From Nonlabens ulvanivorans (GTDB taxonomy: Bacteria; Bacteroidota; Bacteroidia; Flavobacteriales; Flavobacteriaceae): a stretch of DNA of 64,000 nt. The position numbers were made by a program, and so were the translations under genes. This document shows, one piece after another, positions 1 to 9,134 of the stretch. The notes under the pieces are model-generated. The model ran no database searches, was not told where the DNA came from, and was given only the letters and a program-made list of their open reading frames with translations. The DNA lies in contig NZ_JPJI01000023.1 in the NCBI RefSeq assembly GCF_000732625.1, forward strand, positions 62,001-126,000, in the 5' to 3' direction. How positions within the stretch are numbered: the stretch's first letter is position 1; each line of letters begins with the position of its first letter.

Positions 1-1031
1 CTGCTCGAGTAGAAATTACGGGTCAGAGAATCTCTAATACAGGTGTATTATTAGGGAGTGCTTTTGATATCACTAATTCAACCACTGCTGGTGCGCAAAC
101 TAATGGATCAATTCCAGACATTATATTTAATCCGCTTTCTAATGATTATGTTGTTACCTATGTCGCTTCTCCTATAACAAATGAAGAAGAGGCCTATGCA
201 ACAATAGTAAGTCAAACAGGTGTCATAGGTAATACCGTGCGATTGAGTAATAGAGGTGCAATAGGTAATTCAGGTTTTGCTAACAAATCGGTTAGAGCAG
301 CTCATAGTAATATAGACAATTCTTATCTATTTGTTTATGAAGCAGATAATTCTACTCAAGGAGAATATGACGTTTTTGGAGTGATTTACGATGCTACAAT
401 GAACCTACTAGTGCCTGAATTTGATATAAGTCAAGTAGGTGGCAGCGATACCAGATTAGATGCAGTGGCTCCTCATGTTGAATGGTTGCCGTCAGACAAT
501 ATGTTTTATGTTGTTTTTCAAGCTAACCCATTCTTTAGTGATAGAAATGAAAGAGAAATATTCATGCGTTCCGTATCTTCTACTGGAACGGTAGGTGCAA
601 ATTTACTTAGAGTATCTGAAGCGCCTGTGGCTGCTGCAGGAAGCGCAACGCAACCTAGAATAGTCAGTAACGGAGATGGTGCTTTACTTACGGTTTATAA
701 AGCCGAAGACACATCTACTCAAAGCATGATGGTAAACGGCGAATTTGAGATCTATGGTCAGTTTTATGGGACAGCCACCTTTAATGAGACTGAACAGGAA
801 TTAACAGCTGTAAATGTATATCCCAATCCTGCCTTAAATGAAATTTATATCACGGGTCTTGATCATGTTTTTTCATTATCTATTTATGATGCCGTAGGAA
901 AACAGGTTTTTAAAAAGAAAAATCATAGCAGTGATCAATCCATTTCTATAACTGATTTTTCTAAAGGTTTATATTTTATAGAAATAGAAATGCCTGAAAG
1001 AAAAGAAGTTATTAAATTTATAAAGGAATAG
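1..1031 (+). CDS. T9SS-secreted protein, 3' part only (C-terminal sorting domain)
   Basis: The reading frame is open from the left edge, so the 5' end is missing; at least 342 residues are visible. A GTG at 237 lies inside the frame and is not the start. The visible part contains repeated strand-turn units (for example 'VSQTGVIGNTVRLSN' and 'SSTGTVGANLLRVSE') that suggest a beta-propeller-like ectodomain. The last ~75 residues match the type A T9SS sorting domain: 'NVYPNPALNE', then 'SIYDAVGKQV', 'SKGLYFIEIE' and a Lys-rich end 'KFIKE'. The protein should be exported by Sec, moved across the outer membrane by T9SS and released or anchored at the cell surface. The ligand or enzymatic role cannot be read from this fragment. 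A CHAT-domain lipoprotein follows 10 bp downstream and may be co-transcribed. Confidence 0.85.
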   Translation, partial: ARVEITGQRISNTGVLLGSAFDITNSTTAGAQTNGSIPDIIFNPLSNDYVVTYVASPITNEEEAYATIVSQTGVIGNTVRLSNRGAIGNSGFANKSVRAAHSNIDNSYLFVYEADNSTQGEYDVFGVIYDATMNLLVPEFDISQVGGSDTRLDAVAPHVEWLPSDNMFYVVFQANPFFSDRNEREIFMRSVSSTGTVGANLLRVSEAPVAAAGSATQPRIVSNGDGALLTVYKAEDTSTQSMMVNGEFEIYGQFYGTATFNETEQELTAVNVYPNPALNEIYITGLDHVFSLSIYDAVGKQVFKKKNHSSDQSISITDFSKGLYFIEIEMPERKEVIKFIKE

Positions 1032-1041
1032 TGATTCATTA

Positions 1042-4000
1042 ATGAAATTCAGTCAACTCATAATAAGCATCTTTATCATCACACTAATTTGTAGTTGTGA
1101 GAAAAAAGAGGTGGAAAAAGAATTGCCAAAAAGCCAAGTTTCTCAGGAGCTCGAAAAAGCTAAAAAACTTTATAAAGAAACTACTATTGACTTTATAAAA
1201 TATTCAAATAAACAGATACGTCAAAAATTAGATAGTGCATTAGCAATCACTAATTCTATTAAAAAACATGACACGGCTTTCTTAATTAAACTTTACCGAT
1301 ATGACGCTCAATTCAAAGGATTAAATCTAAAGATGGATGAGTCTCTTAATCAATTAGAAAAAGTTATTTTATTACAACAGTCATATTCACAAACGGATAC
1401 TTTAAAGCTTCTTTCTGACTATCATTTTATTTCTCGATATTCTTTGGATAATAGTCTTTTGAGAAAAGCTCTTTACGAAGGTGTAAGGCCGCAAAAAGAT
1501 CTAGCAAGCAAGCAACTAGAGTCTTTTCCTGAAGTAAATAAACAAAGTATAGAATATTTACAGTATTTGCTTAATGCAATGAGTTCTGAATACTCGATAT
1601 ATCAAGAACTAGGCGATTTTGCTGCTATTGAAAAATGGATTACGGAAGCTGAGCCTTTTTTTCTTAGTCAAATGGAGTCTGTATCTAATTATAAAAATAA
1701 CTCATCGACTCCAAAAAATCCATACTACGATTTTGAAATTAACTATTATTTGTCAAACCTAGCATTTAAACTATCGGAATATTATTTTATTAATAATCAA
1801 CAGGATAAAGCTATCTTCTATAATAATCATTTCAAAGCCTTCTACCATCCTGTAGATAATTATGCAAATCTAGTTTACTGCCTTAGAAAATTTAGATCTA
1901 AGCAAAAATTAGATGAAAAAGAAATAGACAGTATGTATCGTCAAGCTGTATTTCACAATAATTTGGTTCAAAAAAACAGTCATTTTAAGGAGATAGAGAA
2001 GAAACATTACATTGAAAATAAATGTTTGGGTATTTTAAGTGAGATAACTTCAAGATATGCGTACCGTAAATTTGGAGATAGTAAAGAAGCAGTTGCATGG
2101 TATAAAAAAGCCATTAAATTGGTGGATGATGCACAAACTGATCAACAAACTCATCCTCTATTTAGTATTAATAAACTTCTAATTTATTATGAGAATCAAG
2201 AAGACCCAGAAAAACTTAGATTCTATTTAGATCAATTTTTTGTTTACAACGAAAAAATATCTCAAATAAGTCAAGATAGAATTCTGTTAGGTTATGAAAT
2301 ACGATATGCTTTGAATTATGGCACAAAAAAGGAAGCAGATAGAGGTCTAAAAGAATTATTTAAATCTTATAGTATTAACGGCTACGACATAAATACTAGC
2401 CGCGATGCTTATTCTAAAGTGAACGGTATACCCCAAAACGTTTCTGACTGTCTAAAAATAGCAAATACCATTAAGCGTTATAATGAACAAAATCCTGAAC
2501 ACACCATTGAGGTATTGCCTTTGTATTTTTTGGCATCTGCTATACTAAAAAGTTATATCGGTAATCAACCAAGTGATCAAGATATTGAAGTTCAAAATGA
2601 AATAAAAGAAAACCTATTACGATTAGCATACACAAACAATAAACTGACTAAAAATCATTTAAAAATGGTTTTATTGAGTATACAAGAACTACAACAGCCT
2701 TTGCTTCATAAAAAACTAAGTATTAATGATCTTTTAAAAAAACACGACATTTCCCATTTAGGAAAGACTTTAGAGTATTTAAAAAATCAAATTCAAATTG
2801 ACTTAGAAAGATTAAATAATAAAACACTAGATAGTGACACTGATTTTTGGGAATCTCAATACGCATTGCACCAAAGAGAGTTGCAAAATTTAGTTGATTC
2901 TATAAGTGTCAAAGCACCAAGCTTCCATATGGTACAAAATACCAATTTAGATATGGATAGCTTTTTAAAAAACATGGATCAAAGTGATGCTATCATAAAA
3001 CTAGATAGTGATGAAAAAGATATCTACGCTTTCATTCTTACCAAAAATAATATTGATATATCCTACGTGGCTTCAAAAAAAGACTATGAAAACATATTAA
3101 AACATAGCAAGAATTCAGATTTCAATTTTAAAAAACGAAATATTTTATCTAAAAAAGTTGTTTCTAATACAAATGGCAAAAACTTTATAAAAATAATCCC
3201 TGATATTACATTAAATCCATTGCCAGTGGAGTACCTAGTTAGTCCTGAACAAGTAGGAAGTTATATTACATCCATAAACGCTGTTAGTAAACACAATGAA
3301 AATCAAACTCTTAAAGCAATTGTTTTTAGACCTGATTATAACGAAAAACGTAATCACACAGCAGAAACTCTTGTCAGGTCCGGTAAATTTGAATTGCCCT
3401 ATGCAAAAGAAGAGACTTCCTATATCAATAAAATATTTAATTCAAGAAATATGGAGGCCGCAAATGCAACTAAACAAAATTTTTTAAAAGAGGCTCCTGA
3501 TTATAACATGCATCACCTAGCTATGCATGCTGTGGTAAATCCTGAAAATGATAATGAAGGAAAACTACTTTTTCAAGGAGAAACGGATGATGACTATTTA
3601 AAACTTAAAGAGGTGTATAACCTGTCTTTAGATTCACAATTGATAACACTAAGTGCATGTAATACTGCTTATGGTAAAGTAGATCCTATAGAAGGTACCT
3701 TGAGTCTATCTCGTGCATTTCAATATGCTGGTGCTCGCGCAACCTTAACTAGTTTATGGCGTGTTCCAGATCGAGAGACCTCTATTATTATGAAAAGCTT
3801 TTATACTCACCTTAAAGACGGAGATCGTAAAGATGTAGCGCTTAAAAAAGCTAAACAAGATTATCTAAGAAACCAGATAGAGGAAGATTTAAAGCATCCT
3901 TATTATTGGGCAGGATTTATAATTACAGGCGACACCAGTCCTATTATTTTTCCCACACCATGGTATTATTATCTAGCCATAGGCTTAATAATTGTGATGG

Positions 4001-4068
4001 TGTTTGTACTAATCTCGCTTTCGCGAAAGCGTATTAATAAAGGTCTAAAAGTCGTGAGGAAACCCTAA
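1042..4068 (+). CDS. CHAT-domain (caspase-like) lipoprotein with helical repeats and C-terminal membrane anchor
   Basis: This is a 1008-residue protein. A lipoprotein signal peptide is visible (hydrophobic stretch ending 'TLICSC', Cys about residue 19). A long helical, TPR-like region fills residues 30-620. The C-terminal CHAT domain carries the expected caspase-type dyad: His829 in 'HLAMHA' and Cys873 in 'LSACNTAYG', followed by 'AGARATLTSLWRVPD'. A single transmembrane helix near residues 974-995 precedes a basic tail. CHAT proteases belong to the caspase/separase clan; TPR-CHAT proteins in other bacteria can cleave partner proteins. Here the protease would face the periplasm, which is an inference from the lipobox and terminal helix. 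The gene starts 10 bp after the T9SS-secreted protein. Its 3' end carries one copy of the 16-bp palindrome, encoding the basic 'SLSRKR' just after the membrane helix. The substrate is unknown. Confidence 0.85.
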   Translation: MKFSQLIISIFIITLICSCEKKEVEKELPKSQVSQELEKAKKLYKETTIDFIKYSNKQIRQKLDSALAITNSIKKHDTAFLIKLYRYDAQFKGLNLKMDESLNQLEKVILLQQSYSQTDTLKLLSDYHFISRYSLDNSLLRKALYEGVRPQKDLASKQLESFPEVNKQSIEYLQYLLNAMSSEYSIYQELGDFAAIEKWITEAEPFFLSQMESVSNYKNNSSTPKNPYYDFEINYYLSNLAFKLSEYYFINNQQDKAIFYNNHFKAFYHPVDNYANLVYCLRKFRSKQKLDEKEIDSMYRQAVFHNNLVQKNSHFKEIEKKHYIENKCLGILSEITSRYAYRKFGDSKEAVAWYKKAIKLVDDAQTDQQTHPLFSINKLLIYYENQEDPEKLRFYLDQFFVYNEKISQISQDRILLGYEIRYALNYGTKKEADRGLKELFKSYSINGYDINTSRDAYSKVNGIPQNVSDCLKIANTIKRYNEQNPEHTIEVLPLYFLASAILKSYIGNQPSDQDIEVQNEIKENLLRLAYTNNKLTKNHLKMVLLSIQELQQPLLHKKLSINDLLKKHDISHLGKTLEYLKNQIQIDLERLNNKTLDSDTDFWESQYALHQRELQNLVDSISVKAPSFHMVQNTNLDMDSFLKNMDQSDAIIKLDSDEKDIYAFILTKNNIDISYVASKKDYENILKHSKNSDFNFKKRNILSKKVVSNTNGKNFIKIIPDITLNPLPVEYLVSPEQVGSYITSINAVSKHNENQTLKAIVFRPDYNEKRNHTAETLVRSGKFELPYAKEETSYINKIFNSRNMEAANATKQNFLKEAPDYNMHHLAMHAVVNPENDNEGKLLFQGETDDDYLKLKEVYNLSLDSQLITLSACNTAYGKVDPIEGTLSLSRAFQYAGARATLTSLWRVPDRETSIIMKSFYTHLKDGDRKDVALKKAKQDYLRNQIEEDLKHPYYWAGFIITGDTSPIIFPTPWYYYLAIGLIIVMVFVLISLSRKRINKGLKVVRKP
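4016..4031. repeat. 16-bp palindrome copy 1 (exact)
   Basis: Exact CGCTTTCGCGAAAGCG inside the CHAT gene, read as Ser-Leu-Ser-Arg-Lys after the terminal membrane helix. It is 3129 bp from the next copy. See the finding on evenly spaced palindromes. Confidence 0.95.
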
Positions 4069-4886
4069 TCCCACAGTTTAAAACGAGCTCCAAATACCAT
4101 ATTTACCTGACGGAATAGAAAACTCTGACTTGCAGAATCTGAAGTGTCAGCAGTAGTTCGGATATCATTCATGTTGATATAACCACCTTTTAATTCTGTT
4201 TGAACAAAGAAGTGCTCAAAAAACTCAAAATTAATACCTAGCACAGCACTTAAGCCATATCCTGATACGTGAAACTCATCATAACGCTGGCGGCCCAATA
4301 ATTTAGTATTTGTTTTAGGGATAATGATTCCTCCTTCAAGACCAGTGACCGCTTGAAGGCTAAAGAATTTATAATCCCACAAATGGTCCATGCGACGCAA
4401 TCCTATATTAACATAGTTAAGCCCATCAGTATGTTCAAACTGTAAAAACGAGCGATCTAGCGATATCTCCTCATTATTATAAACGCCGTTATATAGGGTA
4501 GAGGTATCGTCTATGCGACCATTAATACGCACGGTTTGATCTCTTAGCATAACATATTTCATATGATCTGCTCCTATAGAGATATTATACTTGTCGTTTA
4601 TAAAATATCCTATTCTAAAATTGTATTGAGGTATGGTTATGCTACCAGGATTTAGATATTTTTTAGGATCAAAATCTGATTGACGATCATATGCCACTAC
4701 ATCTTCAAGAGTAAAGTCATAGTTGTCGCCTGTAAATGTAATATCTGATTTACCATAGGCAGATAAGTTCCAACCCCAATAAATGTAAAAATCTCCTTTG
4801 CGACCTGATGTATTAACCGGTTCTACTTGTGAAAAGGACTGATTAAAAATAGTAATTACTAGAAAGGTAAATATGTAGTATTTCAT
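4065..4886 (-). CDS. Putative outer-membrane beta-barrel protein
   Basis: 273 residues with a Sec signal peptide (hydrophobic core 'FTFLVITIF', cleavage likely after 'QSFSQ'). The mature part is rich in alternating aromatic and polar residues typical of beta strands ('FYIYWGWNLSAYG', 'YNFRIGYFINDKYNISIG', 'FFVQTELKGGYINM') and ends with 'MVFGARFKLWD', which resembles a barrel C-terminus. No enzyme motif was seen. The gene is convergent with the CHAT gene and their stop codons overlap by 4 bp, so the two are separate transcription units with no room for a terminator between them. Function is unknown; an OmpW- or OmpA-like barrel is the best structural guess. Confidence 0.7.
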   Translation of the reverse strand: MKYYIFTFLVITIFNQSFSQVEPVNTSGRKGDFYIYWGWNLSAYGKSDITFTGDNYDFTLEDVVAYDRQSDFDPKKYLNPGSITIPQYNFRIGYFINDKYNISIGADHMKYVMLRDQTVRINGRIDDTSTLYNGVYNNEEISLDRSFLQFEHTDGLNYVNIGLRRMDHLWDYKFFSLQAVTGLEGGIIIPKTNTKLLGRQRYDEFHVSGYGLSAVLGINFEFFEHFFVQTELKGGYINMNDIRTTADTSDSASQSFLFRQVNMVFGARFKLWD

Positions 4887-4978
4887 ACTTATTGTTGTGC
4901 AAAACGCAAAAGTAACACTAATAAAATGAGAACTATAAAGGCTACTATAAAAACAATCATAGTAGAATAGATAAATTA

Positions 4979-5013
4979 ATGCTAAATTGATATATTTATG
5001 CTAAATTAATATA
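4979..5013 (+). promoter_or_regulatory. Tandem direct repeat (19-bp period), candidate operator
   Basis: Two 16-bp units, ATGCTAAATTGATATA at 4979-4994 and ATGCTAAATTAATATA at 4998-5013, differ at one base. They start 19 bp apart and end 4 bp before the start codon of the zinc-ribbon HTH gene at 5018. A repeat this close to the start is where an autoregulatory protein could bind. It may instead reflect chance in AT-rich DNA. Confidence 0.45.
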
Positions 5014-5017
5014 GGTT

Positions 5018-5431
5018 ATGAGAGTTTGCCCGAGTTGTTCGTCTGAAAATCATATCAAAAGCGGAATTATTAATAACCGTCAACGCTATAAATGTAAGGA
5101 TTGTAACTATTTCTTTACAGTAGATAAAATAGGTAAAAAGATAGATGATTACTACGTTAATAAGGCCTTGCAACTTTACCTTGAGGGATTGACATATAGA
5201 GAGATAGAACGTATTCTTGGGATATCTCACGTAAGTATATTGAATTGGGTGAAAAAGTATAATATTAAAAGACCTAGCAATACAAAATATCATCCTACTT
5301 ATAAGATTTTAAATGCTGTAGAGTTAGGTGAGTATTTCTCTAATCCACTCAATATTAAAGGTGCAGGCGCTGTCGTTACTGAGCTAGGTGATAAGTTCAT
5401 GCTTATACAATGGGAACGATTTAGAGATTAA
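5018..5431 (+). CDS. Zinc-ribbon and helix-turn-helix protein related to IS1-type InsA, lacking a catalytic domain
   Basis: 137 residues. The N-terminus has a zinc ribbon with two CxxC pairs ('CPSCSSENH' at residues 4-12 and 'CKDCNYFF' near residue 27). A helix-turn-helix follows ('YREIERILGISHVSILNWV', about residues 57-75). This is the layout of the DNA-binding half of IS1-family transposases (InsA). The remaining ~50 residues do not contain a DDE catalytic core, and no second transposase frame or terminal inverted repeats lie nearby. The gene therefore looks like a domesticated DNA-binding protein rather than an active element. It lies 119 bp upstream of the porin of the acetate/propionate cassette on the same strand, so it may regulate that cassette or itself; this is inference. 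A 19-bp-period direct repeat sits immediately upstream. Confidence 0.7.
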   Translation: MRVCPSCSSENHIKSGIINNRQRYKCKDCNYFFTVDKIGKKIDDYYVNKALQLYLEGLTYREIERILGISHVSILNWVKKYNIKRPSNTKYHPTYKILNAVELGEYFSNPLNIKGAGAVVTELGDKFMLIQWERFRD

Positions 5432-5550
5432 ACTATAGTGCTTAACAGATAGCTATATTAAATTTTAATTAACATAAGATTTTGATGAGGTTAGCAGTGC
5501 GGTTAGAATTGAATTCTAATGGTTTATACTAATCTTAAAAACAATATCTT

Positions 5551-6795
5551 ATGAAAAATAGATACCCTTTTTTTCTCTCATTTTTTCTTCTTGCAGTAGC
5601 TGTTGGATTTGCTCAAGGTTCGAGTGAGTATACAGGCGGAATGAAGGTGAAGCTTAATGAGGATGGATCTAAATATTTCCGCATTATTTCTTGGGCGCAA
5701 TTCTGGGCTCAACATTCCGATAATGAGTCTTTAAATAGTTTTGGCAACGAGGAAAGTGATTTAAACTTTTCAATGCGCCGTGCTCGTGTATTAATGTATG
5801 CACAGGTATCTGACAAGTTTTTAATATTGACGCATTTTGGTCTTAATAGTCAGAACGCAAATAATCTCAATCCAGTTGGGGAAAGTGATAGTTCTCAATT
5901 GTTTTTTCATGACGTATGGGGACAATGGTCACTTAGTAATAATCACGCGGTAGGTGGTGGTTTACATTATTGGAATGGTATTTCAAGATTAAATAATCAA
6001 AGTACACTCAACATGCTGACGCTAGATAATAATCGTCAGAGCTGGGCTACCATAGGCTTAAGCGATCAGTTTGCTCGACATATGGGAGTTTATTTTAAAG
6101 GTAAGTTTGATAGGTTGCAATATCGAGTTGCGATTAATGAGGCTTTAACAAACGGTCTTGATGTTAATGGAATCCCAGCAATTGATGACGCTACTTATAA
6201 TGGTCGTGAGATACTAGGAAGTAAAGATGCTGGTAAGAATTATGCTGGTTATTTTGACTATCATTTCTTAGATCAAGAAAGTAACTTTTTGCCTTATAAA
6301 GTCGGTTCTTACTTAGGTGGTAAGGAAGTTTTCAATATTGGAGCTGGTTTTTTCTATCACCCTAATGGTAGTGTAAGTCTAGATGATAATAATGATTTTC
6401 AAGGTGAAGACGTTGCGATTTTTGCGGTGGACGCATTTTATGATGCGCCAGTAGGTGATAAAGGTGCTGCGATAACAGCATATGCTACTTATCAGAATAA
6501 TGACTACGGTACTAATTTTACTTTAGGACAAACTTATGAAACAGGCTCCATGTTATATGGTCATGTGGGATATGTATTACCTAGGGAAAACACAAATCTT
6601 AAAATACAACCATACCTGTCATTGTCATCTCGCAGTATAGATGCCATTGATGATAATGCCACCCGATATGGAATAGGCGGTAATCTTTATCTAAGCGGTC
6701 ATAATTCTAAAATTTCACTCGAGTACTCTAATCAAAAATATGGAAATCTGGATGCTGTAGGCACACTTACCCTACAAGCAATGATATATCTATAA
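5551..6795 (+). CDS. Outer-membrane porin of the carboxylate uptake cassette
   Basis: 414 residues with a clear signal peptide ('FFLSFFLLAVAVGFAQG'). The mature protein has features of 16-stranded phosphate-selective-porin-like (OprO/OprP-type) proteins: an early strand 'FRIISWAQFWAQHS', the motif 'MRRARVLMYAQVSDKFLILTHFG', and many aromatic-ended strands up to a terminal 'TLQAMIYL'. The porin is followed after 18 bp by the DUF4212 subunit and then by the Na+/solute symporter, so it is most likely the outer-membrane entry for the same short-chain acid (acetate or propionate). Substrate assignment rests on gene context, not on binding residues. Confidence 0.8.
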   Translation: MKNRYPFFLSFFLLAVAVGFAQGSSEYTGGMKVKLNEDGSKYFRIISWAQFWAQHSDNESLNSFGNEESDLNFSMRRARVLMYAQVSDKFLILTHFGLNSQNANNLNPVGESDSSQLFFHDVWGQWSLSNNHAVGGGLHYWNGISRLNNQSTLNMLTLDNNRQSWATIGLSDQFARHMGVYFKGKFDRLQYRVAINEALTNGLDVNGIPAIDDATYNGREILGSKDAGKNYAGYFDYHFLDQESNFLPYKVGSYLGGKEVFNIGAGFFYHPNGSVSLDDNNDFQGEDVAIFAVDAFYDAPVGDKGAAITAYATYQNNDYGTNFTLGQTYETGSMLYGHVGYVLPRENTNLKIQPYLSLSSRSIDAIDDNATRYGIGGNLYLSGHNSKISLEYSNQKYGNLDAVGTLTLQAMIYL

Positions 6796-6813
6796 TCTTA
6801 AAATCAATCAATT

Positions 6814-7077
6814 ATGTCAGATAAAAAAGCAAACGCAATTGCATACTGGAAAGAAAACATAAAATATCTATCCATTCTATTACTCATTTGGTTTATCGTT
6901 TCTTATGGAGCAGGTATCCTATTTAAAGATGCATTAGACACCATACGTTTAGGCGGTTTTAAGCTAGGTTTCTGGTTTGCACAACAAGGTTCTATATATG
7001 TTTTTGTCATTCTCATCTTTGTTTACGTGCGCATCATGAATAAGCTTGATAAAAAATATGGTTATGATGAAGAATAG
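6814..7077 (+). CDS. DUF4212 small membrane subunit of a sodium/solute symporter
   Basis: 87 residues with two transmembrane helices ('YLSILLLIWFIVSYGAGILF' at about 18-37 and 'GSIYVFVILIFVYVRIM' at about 58-74). The central 'FKLGFWFAQQGSIYVFV' segment is typical of DUF4212. Members of this family are encoded directly before large symporters of the VC_2705 type and are thought to be their small subunit. Here the large subunit begins 140 bp downstream. The 140-bp spacer holds a palindrome copy. Confidence 0.88.
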   Translation: MSDKKANAIAYWKENIKYLSILLLIWFIVSYGAGILFKDALDTIRLGGFKLGFWFAQQGSIYVFVILIFVYVRIMNKLDKKYGYDEE

Positions 7078-7144
7078 TCAAAAGTAGAATTAAAGTAAAT
7101 CTAAAAAATATACTGTTGTAGTGGGTGCTGGGTTGGGAACATTA

Positions 7145-7160
7145 CGCTTTCGCGAAAGCG
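7145..7160. repeat. 16-bp palindrome copy 2 (exact, symmetry extends to 24 bp)
   Basis: Exact core in the spacer between the DUF4212 and symporter genes. Perfect dyad symmetry extends four bases on each side (7141-7164, ATTA/TAAT flanks), the longest in the window. No T-run follows, so it does not look like a terminator. Confidence 0.95.
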
Positions 7161-7217
7161 TAATAATAAAATCATCTAGATCTTACACAACAACTAACAA
7201 ATCAAAATATTAATATT

Positions 7218-9008
7218 ATGGATGTTCAAATGTGGACTTATATACTTGTAGGACTAACCTTTACCCTTTATATAGGGATTGCGATATGGAGTCGCGCAGG
7301 TTCTACTAAAGAATTTTATGTTGCCGGTGGTGGAGTATCACCACTTGCAAATGGTATGGCTACTGCAGCAGACTGGATGAGTGCAGCATCGTTTATATCT
7401 ATGGCAGGTATTATTGCTTTTGCGGGATATGATGGGTCAGTTTATCTCATGGGATGGACAGGTGGATACGTTTTGTTGGCGTTATTGCTAGCGCCTTATC
7501 TTAGAAAATTTGGAAAATTTACAGTGCCAGATTTTATAGGTGATCGATATTACTCCAAAACAGCAAGGCTTGTAGCAGTGTTTTGTGCGTTGCTTGTATC
7601 ATTTACTTATGTCGCTGGACAGATGCGTGGTGTAGGACTGGTTTTCTCTCGATTTCTTGAAGTAGAGATTAATACAGGTGTTATCATAGGAATGATTATC
7701 GTTTTATTCTATGCTGTGTTAGGAGGAATGAAAGGGATCACATATACCCAAGTGGCACAATATTGTGTTTTAATATTTGCCTTTACGGTTCCTGCAATCT
7801 TCATATCAATTCAAATGACCGGAAATCCTATACCACAATTAGGTATGGGAAGTACCCTAGCTGATGGGTCTGGAACTTATTTACTAGATAAACTAGACGG
7901 ATTGAGTACTGAACTAGGATTTGCCGCTTATACCGACGGTTCTAAATCGATGATGGATGTGTTTGCTATTACATTAGCATTAATGGTAGGAACGGCCGGA
8001 TTGCCGCATGTTATTGTACGTTTCTTTACCGTTAAAAGAGTTAAAGATGCTCGTAAAAGTGCTGGATGGGCATTACTACTAATCGCTATTTTATATACAA
8101 TGGCACCAGCCGTATCAGTATTTGCAAAAACAAATATGATTGATAGTGTTGTAGGTAAGTCATATGCAGATCAACCAGATTGGTTAAAGAATTATGAAGA
8201 TCTAGGGCTAATCGCTTGGGCCGATAAAAATGGTGATGGGATCGTTCAATATAGTCCAGGTAATGCATTTGAAGGTAATAAATCCAAGCCTATGTTTAAT
8301 GAAAAAGTACGTACAGCCTTAGGCAACAGAGCTACAACAAATGCGAGTATGACTTCTGCAAATGAGTTGTATGTAGATAGAGATATCATGGTGCTGGCAA
8401 ATCCTGAAATAGCTAATCTGCCAGGATGGGTGATTGCGTTGGTTGCTGCTGGTGCACTAGCAGCGGCGCTGTCTACTGCTGCTGGATTATTACTGGTGAT
8501 TTCATCGTCTGTATCGCATGATTTAATTAAGAAGGTAGTGAATCCTAACATATCAGAAAAAGGAGAATTGATCGCCGCGCGTTTAAGTGCAGTAGGAGCC
8601 GTATGTGTTGCAGGTTACTTTGGTATTAATCCGCCTGGGTTTGTGGCAGCAGTAGTTGCATTGGCCTTTGGTCTTGCGGCAGCATCCTTTTTCCCAGCAA
8701 TAATACTTGGAATTTTTTACAAGCGTATGAATAAAGAAGGAGCAATTGCAGGAATGGTAATAGGTATCTTAACGATGTTAATCTATATGATGAAATACAA
8801 GTTGGGTTGGTTTGATGAAGTACTACCCGGTAAAGACGAGTGGTGGTTTGGTATATCTCCAGAAGGTTTCGGTAGTGTAGCGATGTTAATCAATTTTGTA
8901 GTGAGTCTGGTGGTTTGTCATTTTACATCACCACCACCACAAGATGTGCAAGATATTGTTGAAAACATACGTATACCTAGTGGAGCAGGAGAAGCAACTG
9001 GACATTAA
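7218..9008 (+). CDS. Sodium/solute symporter, acetate-permease-like (VC_2705 family)
   Basis: 596 residues with about 13 predicted transmembrane helices. It begins 'MDVQMWTYILVGLTFTLYIG' and carries SSS-family landmarks: 'FYVAGGGVSPLANGMATAAD' near residue 37, 'GGYVLLALLLAPYLRKFGKF' near residue 83, and 'LPHVIVRFFTVKRVKDARKS' near residue 262. An insert near residues 300-395 carries a DxNGDG-like segment ('ADKNGDGIVQY'), which could be a calcium-binding loop. The protein should import a short-chain carboxylate with Na+. Context with prpE and acs points to acetate or propionate. An actP-like name is plausible, but the pairing with DUF4212 places it in a different subgroup from E. coli ActP. 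Confidence 0.88.
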   Translation: MDVQMWTYILVGLTFTLYIGIAIWSRAGSTKEFYVAGGGVSPLANGMATAADWMSAASFISMAGIIAFAGYDGSVYLMGWTGGYVLLALLLAPYLRKFGKFTVPDFIGDRYYSKTARLVAVFCALLVSFTYVAGQMRGVGLVFSRFLEVEINTGVIIGMIIVLFYAVLGGMKGITYTQVAQYCVLIFAFTVPAIFISIQMTGNPIPQLGMGSTLADGSGTYLLDKLDGLSTELGFAAYTDGSKSMMDVFAITLALMVGTAGLPHVIVRFFTVKRVKDARKSAGWALLLIAILYTMAPAVSVFAKTNMIDSVVGKSYADQPDWLKNYEDLGLIAWADKNGDGIVQYSPGNAFEGNKSKPMFNEKVRTALGNRATTNASMTSANELYVDRDIMVLANPEIANLPGWVIALVAAGALAAALSTAAGLLLVISSSVSHDLIKKVVNPNISEKGELIAARLSAVGAVCVAGYFGINPPGFVAAVVALAFGLAAASFFPAIILGIFYKRMNKEGAIAGMVIGILTMLIYMMKYKLGWFDEVLPGKDEWWFGISPEGFGSVAMLINFVVSLVVCHFTSPPPQDVQDIVENIRIPSGAGEATGH

Positions 9009-9013
9009 ATTAA

Positions 9014-9053
9014 AATATCAGGTAGTGCCATCCCTAAGGTACTGCCTGATATT
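9014..9053 (+). terminator. Hairpin after the symporter gene (weak terminator or attenuator)
   Basis: A 13-bp stem (AATATCAGGTAGT paired with ACTGCCTGATATT, one G-T pair) with a 14-nt loop begins 6 bp after the symporter stop. The following T-run is poor (ATTTAG), so partial termination between transport genes and sensor genes is the most that can be said. Confidence 0.5.
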
Positions 9054-9134
9054 ATTTAGAGTTAGTAATAGAAAAAGTCCATCTCATTTTAACCTAAAAA
9101 ATATTACCTTAAGAGTTTACTTGTAAACGATACT

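Noticed and set aside
5018-5431. An active IS1-family element
   Set aside because: No catalytic frame, no terminal inverted repeats and no target-site duplication can be seen around the zinc-ribbon HTH gene.
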